Origin: Lentisphaeria bacterium
GTDB taxonomy: Bacteria; Verrucomicrobiota; Lentisphaeria; Oligosphaerales; Oligosphaeraceae
Direction: 5' to 3'
Length of the DNA: 64,000 nucleotides
Assembly (NCBI GenBank): GCA_016288215.1
Contig: JAEEYQ010000055.1
Location: forward strand, 27,513-91,512
Every line of letters begins with the position of its first letter. Position 1 is the first letter of the stretch. The notes beneath the pieces are model-generated. The model ran no database searches, was not told the origin of the DNA, and was given only the letters and a program-made list of their open reading frames with translations. The translations under genes were made by a program, and so were the position numbers. This document shows, in pieces, positions 36,001-43,628 of the stretch.

Positions 36001-36138
36001 GGAGGAGGTGAATTGCAGGTTGCCTTCGCTTTTTCGGGCGGTCAGCGGAGAGGTCCATCCCTCCGGAACGGCGGCGTGGAGGCAGACGGAGACGAAAAGC
36101 AGCAGAATGCGGGAGATTTTCATGGGGGTGAGTGACAT
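30085..36138 (-). CDS. Giant secreted multidomain protein (2,017 residues)
   Basis: A signal peptide (ISRILLLFVSVCLHAA) starts the protein. The N-terminal half contains several concanavalin A/LamG-like units (YDIYDNYSLTASLQP, MTLEFYAGTRHEHY, YIKLRKIGDKLEYYFDDERL). Residues about 943-989 are a Glu-rich linker. The C-terminal half is beta-rich with Ig-like and jelly-roll segments (SYLVVRNTAYGQVL, GNTIPRASGSFKVD) and ends LSLPFEFPLVK. No catalytic motif is evident. It follows the membrane protein gene by 9 bases and precedes mreC by 51 bases. A surface or periplasmic binding/adhesion role is my inference. Met6 (36123) is an alternative start. Confidence 0.72.
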   Translation of the reverse strand: MSLTPMKISRILLLFVSVCLHAAVPEGWTSPLTARKSEGNLQFTSSWRATDTLRLLVHQPETDRSVRMDIWRGGFKLTELLPDGSEKELPAGWFSQRDDADEPEEGEVTIKFREDEWTFYLNHEIRGSVAAPLSLPGSIYWPKRMRCRVHNDVSFHPVARVGFTTDFMIEEGAPNELYPWVIQYGTWHIHTAQQEAVARPETNQQRAKEAPLTADKSPNFYSLKGGGDEVDCVITTGYDIYDNYSLTASLQPVKGEAGLVFFHRDAKPELREGETEPIVDPKRASFYALTLCMDDENPEQREVRLWRQIDGQRTMLARARVALFDNQWYLPGVKLHANTIICELDHLELFRIKEALPEGGKFGLFANTPEQIRFDDVTASHFTQVDLTTTNSLAFNALNRPNGSTFNNDAVTLSSSETPLLQLFGRRHNLKRVFSALAVPQGDSWDVGIVGGWQGEDSPYLLFRLKLADGVLTSSLQEVNGEEVTGIDSCAQPTFNPQEPLELMIDASETGRVRCFINGVLVHLLEREGDLKGANGLWSGGGTVTFKQIRDVEDRGIFRELVQKNLVFQKDPFMRHWSSPEGQWIAGKFDSMWHKGDFFGDYVLRMPCIPGSDLHTAIPEEQENGALFVEIRDAQIRLGFRDPTQEEPVVQEATLTPEEGKGVETLDYYLHHEGQWAWVEVGGKTLLRQRLNVTLKDIGTLTRVKGMTQEHLSRTKVTRDNIIDEFFNESPHDWLANGGDWQIINRFQCTPSWSHMIAEAVTGLGAFWRKQYFKGDMTLEFYAGTRHEHYDESGNLNCTIMAAETSPGSGYTVACTEWDQNLSQNWTSMYKNGNKIDTTDAYTVPRNRKGLVRKILNPLISQGRPYHGAWFYIKLRKIGDKLEYYFDDERLFQETDPEMIREGLVGIWTFVHSMTLAQIKITYDHVEPRPFPVKRLDTVDMAAAVFPPDPNTEEKQTAEAAASESEAQPEAADNEGHEENQQEAVEEREPRDLTWYATIGGFPLDALSERFWSYEDTVGQSRLTPFLLNSDGLVYRNLLGSGDMAIHAQLPATPMNNIAGWRFLMKRNAKARLNFFYTVGKLEGEKYSPHFRLYHHISGDTFSDGQWRMAGNTEVVPVEEVTTSNTEWAPVTVWIPFRFHRPKDDENHMVACVEGFGIEQLDAISNGIWGNGPGAMYAVTSLSPIFYGVPELDLDEGCQISLRSSLTDTERLLRTTDPAELTEFLNAQTEPGLHTLYLELRKGGNNIIQELNWIVLPEKVPVTVSWDPERLDTVRMTHDANYVDRRFSMSNLIFDSKPMPPRHGNMADDYRLGILPRTAAVAEAIATGTLKIFANTGTETLEFTLPAKEGRVNGAPVWMAANGLSPYVLTFEDGPQKPLDFAGPPRMVVRQDAVGTAGQDANPSSYLVVRNTAYGQVLNTSFGTGNFNIAQYPILQFRYRASDMSYISAMMRIQGSGSSYAQVAAGDYSAAVACRVSPNFKMDETWHTWTGMIPDAIQLENFSPNRFTMSELLLRSVGSPDQTGRYSWINYDDLVIGPAVHSAEQLNLTPTFYDLDGVQVVLCAVSANETPYPDLTDEQRNALSWKEFAPGATVTPELGERTDGVYQLFIKARDTQGAESFPISLPFLLDRKPLVTNFHVEGSTTPQLNGTELQIDFTKADGIGAPWRIDQATFHVNGEQLKSLLPWSHRLIHDKNRETIVLNHPLVFRKLLDASKDGDEFEFAIDNIVDGAGNTIPRASGSFKVDYASDKTGPAWYSTAFSPNVLKAVTWDGTTDTSRVFSAGGHSSASIIHKHGQNAHLYHTSYYGSGILSLATKWKPSTHPYLAFRISQTNIRNSLVFNLTLTAEDKKTYVIALNAKPPKGALNAEQKIEWKSDVPNRLIFNVKELLSKSGVAQEDLDKIMITSLIFERGGTQHGDPLTMDDFYILAPPENSAADDPLTWVAYDASGVGGLVATAINPENPKEKLWSHEFASTAPADLKTLREKMGDAAVQWIQFQAKDKAGNLSLPFEFPLVK

Positions 36139-36147
36139 GGGGGTGCC

Positions 36148-38568
36148 TTATCTGAAGATGCCAAAGGGTTTGGGAGGCTGGTTGGTGGTCAGGTAGTAGA
36201 GCAGTCCGAAAATCATGGCGATGCCTCCCGCCAGAAATTCGCCGGCGGCCAGGCCAATCATCAGCGGCTTCAGCTTTTGGTAGAGCTGGCCGCCTCCGTA
36301 GTGGGTGATGAGATATTTGATGAGAGATCCGATGAGGAAGGAGCCGCCGGTGTAGGTGCTTTGGAAGGCTCCCATGGTCAGGAAGAAGACGGGATGGATG
36401 GGCCAGCCGCTGAAGCGATGGCGGAGCATCGTGCAGAGCAGGACACCGCCGAAGGTGATGGCGAAGGCCACCATGGCTGGCTTCTCCGGCCGCATCTCCC
36501 AAAGCCGCCGGAAGCCGCTGCGCGTGTCTGCCGTGGGCAGCATGCCTTGGGACTGCAGGTTGCTGCGCACGGTGATGTTGGCGCTGATGGAGCCGGCGGG
36601 TGGCGTCCAGCTGGTCCATCCGTCACTGGTGACCACAGCCCCCTCCTTGTGCTGAAAGTACAAGGTCATGGGCACGCCGATGCCCAGGCCGATGACCACC
36701 GCGACAAAGCCCAAAAGCCCCACGCGGCCAAGGCGGCATTTGTATTTGTCCGTCAGGCAAAGGGATTGGACGGCGAAGGGCATGAAGCACTCGCGGGGGT
36801 CGATGAAAATGGTGCAGGAAATCATGCCGATGATGAGAAGTTGTTCTGCTCCAAGAGCTTGTGAGCCAAGAAAGCCCCAAGTCAAGGCGCAGGGAAGCAC
36901 ATGGGGGTGCAGGCAAAACAGCCCGCATTCCGCCACCAGTCGGCTGATGACGGTGTGGAGAATCAGCAGGAACATGCCGTAGAGCAGTCCAATTTGCCAT
37001 TGGAGTCCCAGATAGTGGGAGGTGTAGACAACAAAGGCGACGAGTCCCGCCAGCGCCAGCCGCAGTCCCCAGACGGCATGCCGCTCCACAGGATCCCCTT
37101 TCTTGATGCCAAAGGCCTGAAACAGCGTGGACAGATAATAGTGGCGGCCCGTGTAGAGCAGAACGGCGAACATGGCCAGATAGCCGCCGCCGTGGGCGAA
37201 GGAGCGGGGAGAAGGAAACAGATGGGGCTGCCCCATGGTGATGCCGTAGGCGGCCAGCTTCCCCACGACGATTCCGTACACGATTGGCGACAGGCCGAGG
37301 GAGAAGGACACGTCGGTGGGAAGAAAATAGGCGAAGCCGATGACCATGTAGAAGATGTAAGGGCCGAACAGCTCCCAGATGCTCATGTCAGCGCGATAGA
37401 AGGAGGGGAAGATCTTCAGCAGGGGGTAGAGCTCGAGACGGGTCTTGACGGGAATGAGGTAGTCCGGCCACCAGACGGCGATGTAGTTGTTCATGTACAT
37501 GAGGAAGACGGGGCACAGGCCGATGTAGAACCAGCGGTTGCGGAGAATGGAAGGATAGCCGGTGCGGTCTTCCGGAAGCAGGGCTTGGGTGAATTCGATG
37601 GTGGGATAGGGAAGATGTTCGTAGCTAAGCCATTGGCGATGAATGACTAAGCTGAGGCCGATGACGGTCACGCTGACGATGAGAATCAGCGGGAGCCAAA
37701 AGCAGAGGGGGCGACGCCACGCTCTCCAGGGGATGTCGTGGATGAGGGAGATGGGGGCGTCTCCGATGCCCACGCCGTTGATGAAGCCGTCCATGGCGTT
37801 GCTGTCCTGATGAAGGTCCGCCAGCATGGGCGGTGGCACGAGGGACACGGCGTCGGGTTTCCGCTGGCGGATGGCGCCCTCGAAGGCGATGTCCACCACG
37901 GCGCGTCCGATGGCCTGTCTTTCATCGTCGGTCATCAGGTCATCGGATGTGGCGAGCAGATGGCGGGCGTAGGCGGGAAGGGGAATGGAATGCTGCCGCA
38001 GCAGGGGAATCAGGTTGCCATCGTCCAGAAGCTGGTTGACCGCATTGCAGAAGTTCAGTTGCGTGTCCAGTTCGGGAATGCCGTCAGGGGCTTCCGTCAC
38101 GTTGGCGACGACGGCTTCCGGCAGCAGGCGCCGAACCCAGCCGACGGCCGTCTGCTCCTGCGGGTCGGCGCTGCGCAGAATGTTTCCGAGGTGCTTCCAG
38201 TCGTTGACGTTGCCAATTTGGAGGTGGGGGGAGTCCCCTTGCCATGCGGTGTTGGTGCGCCCATAGTAATGGGGGAACATCAGCACGTTGTTGAAGTGGT
38301 GGAGCAGCCCTCGGCCAGGGATGAAGCACGAGAAGAGCACCAATGAGAAGATGACCGCCAGCTCCTTGCCGCTGAGCGCCAATTTGGGGCGAATCCGAAA
38401 CAGCAGGGGATTGATGAGCAGCACGAAGAGAAGCAACGTGCTGACGACGCTGATGGGAAGATAGTGGCCGACCAAAAACGTTCCCTGTATCACCATGTCG
38501 TTGAAAAACGCGAGACCGCAGAGCAGGGCGGCCCCCAAAAAGCCAAGGATGATGGAACGGATTGACAT
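36148..38568 (-). CDS. Multi-pass membrane protein, DUF6785/DUF6784-like (OPT-like)
   Basis: An 806-residue protein with some 14 predicted membrane segments, judged from hydrophobic stretches such as VVSTLLLFVLLINPLLF, ELAVIFSLVLFSCFI, LILIVSVTVIGLSLVI, LALAGLVAFVVYTSHYL and FLAGGIAMIFGLLYYL. A soluble insert of about 190 residues (100-285) follows the first three. The pattern and motifs such as PYPTIEFTQALL match a family of PVC-group membrane proteins related to oligopeptide transporters (DUF6785/DUF6784). It is the first gene of the operon that includes the secreted giant and MreC. Confidence 0.75.
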   Translation of the reverse strand: MSIRSIILGFLGAALLCGLAFFNDMVIQGTFLVGHYLPISVVSTLLLFVLLINPLLFRIRPKLALSGKELAVIFSLVLFSCFIPGRGLLHHFNNVLMFPHYYGRTNTAWQGDSPHLQIGNVNDWKHLGNILRSADPQEQTAVGWVRRLLPEAVVANVTEAPDGIPELDTQLNFCNAVNQLLDDGNLIPLLRQHSIPLPAYARHLLATSDDLMTDDERQAIGRAVVDIAFEGAIRQRKPDAVSLVPPPMLADLHQDSNAMDGFINGVGIGDAPISLIHDIPWRAWRRPLCFWLPLILIVSVTVIGLSLVIHRQWLSYEHLPYPTIEFTQALLPEDRTGYPSILRNRWFYIGLCPVFLMYMNNYIAVWWPDYLIPVKTRLELYPLLKIFPSFYRADMSIWELFGPYIFYMVIGFAYFLPTDVSFSLGLSPIVYGIVVGKLAAYGITMGQPHLFPSPRSFAHGGGYLAMFAVLLYTGRHYYLSTLFQAFGIKKGDPVERHAVWGLRLALAGLVAFVVYTSHYLGLQWQIGLLYGMFLLILHTVISRLVAECGLFCLHPHVLPCALTWGFLGSQALGAEQLLIIGMISCTIFIDPRECFMPFAVQSLCLTDKYKCRLGRVGLLGFVAVVIGLGIGVPMTLYFQHKEGAVVTSDGWTSWTPPAGSISANITVRSNLQSQGMLPTADTRSGFRRLWEMRPEKPAMVAFAITFGGVLLCTMLRHRFSGWPIHPVFFLTMGAFQSTYTGGSFLIGSLIKYLITHYGGGQLYQKLKPLMIGLAAGEFLAGGIAMIFGLLYYLTTNQPPKPFGIFR

Positions 38569-38930
38569 CGACTACTCCATATATGAAGCCCCGAAGGGCG
38601 TAGCAAGCCATTGCAAACAAAAAACGCGGCGGTTCCTGCAATTGTCTTCCCGTGCTCACAGGCGCCGTCTTCTTTGTTTGCTATACATTATTCATATAAA
38701 CGGACTGAAGAGGAAAAAATTGGATGGGACGCAGGGTTTTCGACGATGGAACCGCTTGCTTGCCCGGTTGGCCTGTTTAGGGCATCGGCTCCTTTGAGTC
38801 ATGGCAAATCATTGAAAGTCATTGCAATTCATATGAATTCATAAAATGCAATAAAATACTTGAAAATATTGCAATAGGGGATATTTTATGAATAGAAAAA
38901 ACTTTTTGTTGAGAAAGGAGCAGATGGACG
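38569..38930. other. Intergenic region between divergent transcription units, with TGCAAT motifs
   Basis: Two convergent needs are met here: the promoter of the minus-strand membrane-protein operon and that of the plus-strand gene at 38931. TGCAAT occurs at 38823, 38847 and 38870, spaced 24 and 23 bases apart, in an AT-rich stretch. No gene is seen. Confidence 0.5.
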
Positions 38931-40055
38931 ATGGGAAAAGCGATGGGACGATGGGCGATGGTGTTGCTGTTGATGGGCGTTCTGGCGTGGGGCGGCAATG
39001 TTCTGGAGGTGATGATTCAGCCGGAGGAGGCGAATGCGGCGGGGGCGGCCTGGCGGCTGGACAGTGGAGCGTGGATGCCCTCCGGCGGCAAGGCGGCGTT
39101 GGGGCTGGGCAGCCGGAAGGTGGAATTCAAGTCTGTGGATGGATGGCAGGCCCCTGAACCGTGGACGGTGCGTTTTCTCAGCGATGGGCAGTATCGGACG
39201 GTCTACGCCACCTATCATCGTGTGGCAAAGTCAGATACGGAATTCACCATGGTTTTTTCCATGACGGATCGGGCCGGTCGTCGGGGCGTGGTGGTGCTGG
39301 AGTTGGCGCCAGCGGCTCAAGAAGGCTATGTCCCTGTGGAGGATACACTTCTGCCTTTGGAGCTGCAGACGGGGGAAGGGTGGGGCGGCTCCCGCCTGGC
39401 CGACGGCCAACTTGCCAGCTGGGACTGCCGTCCATGGCAGGAGACGACGACGTGGACGCTGGAGCTGGTCTGCCCCTCCGATGAGGGCGCCGTCAGTCTG
39501 GATTGGGTGGTCTCGTCGGTGGCGTCGGACATGACGGCCACCTTGTCGGAAAAGGGGCAGGTGCTGGTGGCAAACATGATGGAAACCACCCGCATGGAAA
39601 TTCATGGCGGTGGATTGCATATATTTGATGTTCAATTGGTTATTCCTTCTCTTGCCGTTCGGGTCATGGAGCTGGAGGCGGGGTGGAATCTCATTGGCGT
39701 CGACAGGCTTTTGCATCGCCGTTCCGCCGCGGAATTGAGGTCATGGGGACCATTTTCCCTTGAAAAGGAGGTTTGGTCGGTGACGGCGGATTTCCCGCCG
39801 GGGACGGTCTGCTGGGTGTTCTGTGAGAAGCCCATGCGGTGGCATTGCCATGGCCGTCAGCCGGAGCAATGGAGTCAGGCCCTGCATTGGGGATGGAACT
39901 GGATTGTCGCCATGACGGATGGGAAGCCGGATTTTGATGCGGCAATGTGGGAATGGCGGGGCGGCGTCTTTCAACCAGTTTCCGAACTGTCTGCGGGAAA
40001 GGCATTTGTCATCTATTTACGACCATTTTCCCTTGTCTATTCAGAACTTGATTAA
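38931..40055 (+). CDS. Secreted protein with PEGA-like 'AGAAWR' domain and GWN repeats
   Basis: A 374-residue protein with signal peptide MGRWAMVLLLMGVLAWGGN. The first domain (VMIQPEEANAAGAAWRLDSG, then SRKVEFKSVDGWQAPEPW) is the common surface-protein repeat of the form I-x-P-x-x-A-x-x-A-G-A-x-W-R, related to PEGA domains. The C-terminal part has two related segments with LEAGWNLIGVD and LHWGWNWIVAM, a motif seen in secreted proteins of PVC bacteria. No catalytic site is visible. AGGAG lies 10 bases upstream. GC is high. Confidence 0.65.
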   Translation: MGKAMGRWAMVLLLMGVLAWGGNVLEVMIQPEEANAAGAAWRLDSGAWMPSGGKAALGLGSRKVEFKSVDGWQAPEPWTVRFLSDGQYRTVYATYHRVAKSDTEFTMVFSMTDRAGRRGVVVLELAPAAQEGYVPVEDTLLPLELQTGEGWGGSRLADGQLASWDCRPWQETTTWTLELVCPSDEGAVSLDWVVSSVASDMTATLSEKGQVLVANMMETTRMEIHGGGLHIFDVQLVIPSLAVRVMELEAGWNLIGVDRLLHRRSAAELRSWGPFSLEKEVWSVTADFPPGTVCWVFCEKPMRWHCHGRQPEQWSQALHWGWNWIVAMTDGKPDFDAAMWEWRGGVFQPVSELSAGKAFVIYLRPFSLVYSELD

Positions 40056-40218
40056 AGTCCACAGAATACACGGAATAAACAGAAGTGGCCTGCCGCCTGA
40101 ACGAACGGCAGTCCACGGTTCTTTTATGTCATAAAAAGAATGAATCCGTGTTCTGCCGCATTTTGCCGCGGTAATGCGGCGGAACGCTTCTGATTATTCT
40201 GTGTGTTCTGTGGACTCT
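40056..40218. repeat. REP/MITE-like element with 30-bp terminal inverted repeats
   Basis: The left end (AGTCCACAGAATACACGGAA, 40057 onward) and the right end (40188-40217) are inverted copies with about 27 of 30 matches. Inside are three further hairpins: TGCCG/CGGCA near 40095, TTCTTTTAT/ATAAAAAGAA near 40120-40141, and CCGCATT/AATGCGG near 40159. Each half looks like the single unit at 3985-4051. No open frame lies within. Confidence 0.75.
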
Positions 40219-40402
40219 TGCGATTTTCCTTATGGGGCGTGCTTGATTTATGATGAATGTCCATTATGATAATGCCAAAACCAAAAGGTCTTCGATGGAA
40301 TTGGCGATGACATCGCCGTCTTGTCGGGGAAAGGTGGCGGAAGGGCTGCCCCGTCGGGAGCCGTTCTGCACGGCAACAGAAAACGGATAAAGGAGTCGGA
40401 CC
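40219..40402. other. Leader region of the Gfo/Idh gene
   Basis: Contains TTATGATGAAT and TTATGATAATG repeats and a GC-rich stretch. AAAGGAG at 40389-40395 is the ribosome binding site. No gene or known regulatory RNA is seen. Confidence 0.35.
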
Positions 40403-41563
40403 ATGGCGAAGGAGAAGGTGAGAGTCGGAATTTTGGGTTGTGGCAGCATCGCATTGTTCCGCCATGCTTGTGAATTGGCGGAAAATCCTGCGGCGGAGAT
40501 AGTTGCGGTATACGATCCCCGGCCGGAGCGGGCGGAGTATCTGACCAGCCTCTATGGCGGCAGAATCATGGACAGCGAGGACGCGCTGATTGGTCGCAAA
40601 GACCTTGACGCGATTATTGTCTGCACGCCCAACAGCGAACATGCCCGCCTGACCATCAAGGCCCTCCGCGCCGGCAAGCATGTGCTGTGCGAAAAGCCCA
40701 TGGCCACTAGCCTGGCGGACGCGTCGGCCATGATCGCCACGGCCAAGGCGGTGGGGAAGAAGCTGATGATTGGCCATAACCAGTGCCTGATGCCGCCTCA
40801 TCTGAAGGCACGTAAACTCTTGGAGGAAGGCGTCATCGGCAATGTCATCGCCTTCCGCTCCTCCTTCTGCCACGGCGGGCCGGAGTATTGGTCGCAGGAC
40901 AAGGGTCCCCACACGTGGTTCTTCAAGAAGGAGAAGGCCTATGTGGGAAGCATGGGCGACTTGGGCGTCCACAAGGCCTATCTCATCCCGTGGCTGCTGA
41001 AGACGGACATCGCGTCGGCGGGCGCCTTCATCGGCACCTTCGACAAGAAGGACGAGAAGGGAAAACTCATCACGGTGGATGACAATGCGGTGTGCATTCT
41101 GCGCATGGCCAACGGCGTCATGGGGCAGTTGACCGCCAGCTGGACCTACTACGGCGGAGAGGACAACACGACCACCTTCATCGGCACCAAGGGCCGCATG
41201 GTTTTGGGCGCCAATCCGGACTATCCCGTGGAGGTCTTCTTGGGCAATGGCGAAGAGATCAAATACAAGGTGGGAGCCGTGGCCACGAACACCGTTCAGG
41301 TCAAGAGCGGCATTCCTGACCTCTTCGTCGACGCGATTTTGGACGACTTTGATCCGCCTTTCGACGGTGTGAAGGGCTATAAGGCCCTGGCCGCCGTGGT
41401 GGCCTGCATGGAGTCTCAGAAGACGGGCCGGATCGTGGACGTGCAGAACACGCTGGTGGTGCCGTCGGCGGCGTTGATGGCGGCGAAGGCTCCCGCGGCG
41501 AAGGCTCCCGCGGCGAAGGCTCCCGCGGCGAAGAAGGCGGCGGCGAAGAAAGTGAAGAGATAG
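40403..41563 (+). CDS. Gfo/Idh/MocA family oxidoreductase with Lys/Ala/Pro-rich tail
   Basis: A 386-residue protein. The Rossmann motif is VRVGILGCGSIA, the sugar-dehydrogenase site is VLCEKPMATS, and the C-terminal substrate domain has GHNQCLMPPH and GDLGVHKAYLIPWLL. It is an NAD(P)-dependent sugar or cyclitol dehydrogenase-type enzyme. The last 24 residues are a histone-H1-like tail with three APAAK units followed by Lys/Ala repeats, encoded by three exact 15-bp repeats. This tail is outside the family fold. The gene precedes uxaC and may share its transcript. Confidence 0.88.
   Translation: MAKEKVRVGILGCGSIALFRHACELAENPAAEIVAVYDPRPERAEYLTSLYGGRIMDSEDALIGRKDLDAIIVCTPNSEHARLTIKALRAGKHVLCEKPMATSLADASAMIATAKAVGKKLMIGHNQCLMPPHLKARKLLEEGVIGNVIAFRSSFCHGGPEYWSQDKGPHTWFFKKEKAYVGSMGDLGVHKAYLIPWLLKTDIASAGAFIGTFDKKDEKGKLITVDDNAVCILRMANGVMGQLTASWTYYGGEDNTTTFIGTKGRMVLGANPDYPVEVFLGNGEEIKYKVGAVATNTVQVKSGIPDLFVDAILDDFDPPFDGVKGYKALAAVVACMESQKTGRIVDVQNTLVVPSAALMAAKAPAAKAPAAKAPAAKKAAAKKVKR
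41480..41524 (+). repeat. Three 15-bp tandem repeats coding the oxidoreductase tail
   Basis: GCGGCGAAGGCTCCC occurs three times in exact tandem and encodes the repeated AAKAP segment at the C-terminus of the oxidoreductase. It then degenerates into GCGGCGAAG units. Confidence 0.9.
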
Positions 41564-41566
41564 ACG

Positions 41567-41590
41567 CTGTATATATTATATAAGGTATAG
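41567..41590. repeat. AT-rich dyad (inverse orientation)
   Basis: CTGTATATATTATATAAGGT then ATAG, the reverse complement form of the family. It starts four bases after the oxidoreductase stop. Confidence 0.6.
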
Positions 41591-41598
41591 AAAAAGGG

Positions 41599-41660
41599 GA
41601 ACCCGGTCCTTCGGTCATGTGGCGGCAGACAGCCGTCCCGCCCATGGAAGGGCCGGGTTC
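41599..41660 (+). promoter_or_regulatory. Long hairpin in the uxaC leader
   Basis: GAACCCGGTCCTT pairs with AAGGGCCGGGTTC over 13 positions (one U-G pair). The enclosed region can pair further through CATG/CATG and CGGC/GCCG. It ends about 50 bases before the uxaC start. It is not followed by a T-run, so a leader structure seems more likely than a terminator. I do not recognise it as a known riboswitch. Confidence 0.45.
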
Positions 41661-41710
41661 GCTGAATCCTGTCATGATGAAACGGCAAGTTTGAGGAACC
41701 GGAGGATAGT

Positions 41711-43078
41711 ATGGCTTTTTTGGATGACCATTATCTGCTGTGCGGCGCGACGTCGGAGGACATCTATGGACAAATCCGCGATCTGCCCATTATCGATGCC
41801 CATAACCACTGTGATGTGAAGGCGTTAAGTGAAAACCGGCATTTTACGGACCTGTGGGAGGCCGAAGGCGCCACGGACCATTATGTCTGGGAATGCATGC
41901 GGAAGGCGGGCGTGGCGGAGGAGTTCATCACGGGCTCCAGCCGCAGCAATCGGGAGAAGTGGTTTGCCATGGCGGAGGCCTTCGACCGGCTGGCGGGAAA
42001 CCCCACCTACGAATGGATTCATCTGGATCTGAAGCGCCGTCTGGGCATTGACGAGCTCATCTGCAAGGAGAATGCGGCCGTCATTTGGGAGAAGTCCATG
42101 GAAATCCTCCAGAAGCCGGAGATGGCCCAACAGTCCATGATCCGCCAGATGAAGGTGGAGGTCATGTGCTCCACCGATGACCCATTGGACACGTTGGAGC
42201 ACCACAAGGCCCTTCAGACCACCATGGGCAGCACGGTGCGCCCCACGTTCCGGCCTGACCGCGCGATGAACATCTTCAAACCGGACTGGAAGGACTACAT
42301 GGAGCGGCTGGGCAGCCGATGGAACACGCCGATCCGCCGTCTTGAGGACTTGCTCGCCGTGCTGCGGAAAGCCCATGACTTCTTCGCCCAGTTCGGCTGC
42401 CGCGCCAGCGACCACGGCCTCAACGTCCCCTACGCCCACCAGGTGGCTCCTGCGGCGGCGGCGGCCATCTTCTCCCGCGCCATGGCGGGGCAGGCCCTCT
42501 CCGAACAGGAGACGCGAGACTATATGGCGTTCATGCTGAACGAGTTCGCGGAATTGGACGCCGAGAAGGGCTGGGTCTTCCAGATGCACATCGGCGCCGT
42601 GCGGGATGTCCGCGCCTCCCTCTATGAGCAAATCGGCGCGGACGCCGGCGGTGATCTCTCCGACCATCTGACGGACTATCTTTCGCCGCTGCTGCCGCTG
42701 CTGAACCGCTTTGACGGTCGGCTGAAGACGGTGCTGTACAACATGAACCCGATTCACAACGCGACGCTGGCGCAGTTGACTCGGGCTTTCGGATACACGG
42801 TCAGTTTGGGGCTTGCATGGTGGATGAACGACTCCTATCAGGGGATGAAGACTCAGCTGGAGTATGCCGGCAGCGTGGATCTGCTCAGCAACATGGCCGG
42901 CATGGTCTCCGACTCCCGCAAGATCCTCTCCTACGGCTCCCGCCATGAAATGTTCCGCCGGACGCTCTCCAACGTCCTTGGCGGCATGGTGGATCGGGGC
43001 CAGATGCCCAAGTCCGTCGCCGACCGGCTGGCCGCCTGGCTGGCCTATGGCCGCCCCAAACAGCTCTTCGGATTCTGA
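41711..43078 (+). CDS. uxaC: Glucuronate isomerase UxaC
   Basis: A 455-residue amidohydrolase-superfamily protein. It has the metal-binding IIDAHNHCD near residue 28, then HFTDLWEAEGATDHY, VRPTFRPDRAMNI, FGCRASDHGLNVPY and GWVFQMHIGAVRD, and ends with SYGSRHEMFRRTLSNVLG, all as in uronate isomerases. It converts D-glucuronate or D-galacturonate to the matching keto acid, the first step toward 2-keto-3-deoxygluconate. The KDG kinase at 47643-48740 acts later in the same pathway. Length is normal. Confidence 0.95.
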   Translation: MAFLDDHYLLCGATSEDIYGQIRDLPIIDAHNHCDVKALSENRHFTDLWEAEGATDHYVWECMRKAGVAEEFITGSSRSNREKWFAMAEAFDRLAGNPTYEWIHLDLKRRLGIDELICKENAAVIWEKSMEILQKPEMAQQSMIRQMKVEVMCSTDDPLDTLEHHKALQTTMGSTVRPTFRPDRAMNIFKPDWKDYMERLGSRWNTPIRRLEDLLAVLRKAHDFFAQFGCRASDHGLNVPYAHQVAPAAAAAIFSRAMAGQALSEQETRDYMAFMLNEFAELDAEKGWVFQMHIGAVRDVRASLYEQIGADAGGDLSDHLTDYLSPLLPLLNRFDGRLKTVLYNMNPIHNATLAQLTRAFGYTVSLGLAWWMNDSYQGMKTQLEYAGSVDLLSNMAGMVSDSRKILSYGSRHEMFRRTLSNVLGGMVDRGQMPKSVADRLAAWLAYGRPKQLFGF

Positions 43079-43628
43079 TGTAACACATCCCCTTGCCGAA
43101 ACTGGAGGGGCAGGGCAGACCGTTGACTGTCCCTGCGGCCGTCACGTTCCATGTTGCATTTTTTGCAATATAAAGGGGCCAAACGGACGGTTTTCCTCTA
43201 AACAGGAGAAACGCATCCAGAGGCCCCTGGAAGGGCCGTTATGCCATTTAGGTATTAATATACCTAAAATCAGGATATGTGCCTTAAAACGCACCCCTGT
43301 GGCCATATTGGCCATCATCCCTCAAAAAAGGGGTCAAAAACGGCCCGTGGCGGCGACTTTTCATCTCAACGGCAAAACGGCCGCCGCCAAGGCCAAATCA
43401 CCCAAAAACTTGCAATAAATGCAATATTTTGCAACAATCTGAAAGAAAACGCGATGGGACTCGTGGGACGGTTTTTCATCAATCCTGCGAGTCCTGTTTT
43501 GTCCTGTTTATTTTGCCGACCCTACGTGCCGCAATCAGGTCTTTAGGCAAGGCAGCTGTGCTCTAGATATCTAGAGCGTCTAGAGCTTCTCTCACGCCTC
43601 TAGGCGGGGGATTTTGCCGGCTGCGGCC
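43079..43628. other. Intergenic region with TGCA motifs, a palindrome and CTAG nonamers
   Basis: No gene. TTGCATTTTTTGCAAT at 43154-43170 and TTGCAATAAATGCAATATTT at 43411-43430 carry TGCA at 9-10 base spacing. TTTAGGTA/TACCTAAA (43247-43268) is an 8-bp inverted repeat. CTCTAGATATCTAGAGCGTC at 43561-43580 is a nonamer-type CTAG cluster. The region lies between uxaC (+) and ftsY (-), two convergent genes, so it holds two transcript ends. Confidence 0.5.

Noticed and set aside
40124..40972. Minus-strand open frame of 282 residues overlapping the plus-strand oxidoreductase
   Set aside because: The plus strand has a clear Rossmann motif and EKP site; the minus frame runs through the REP-like element.
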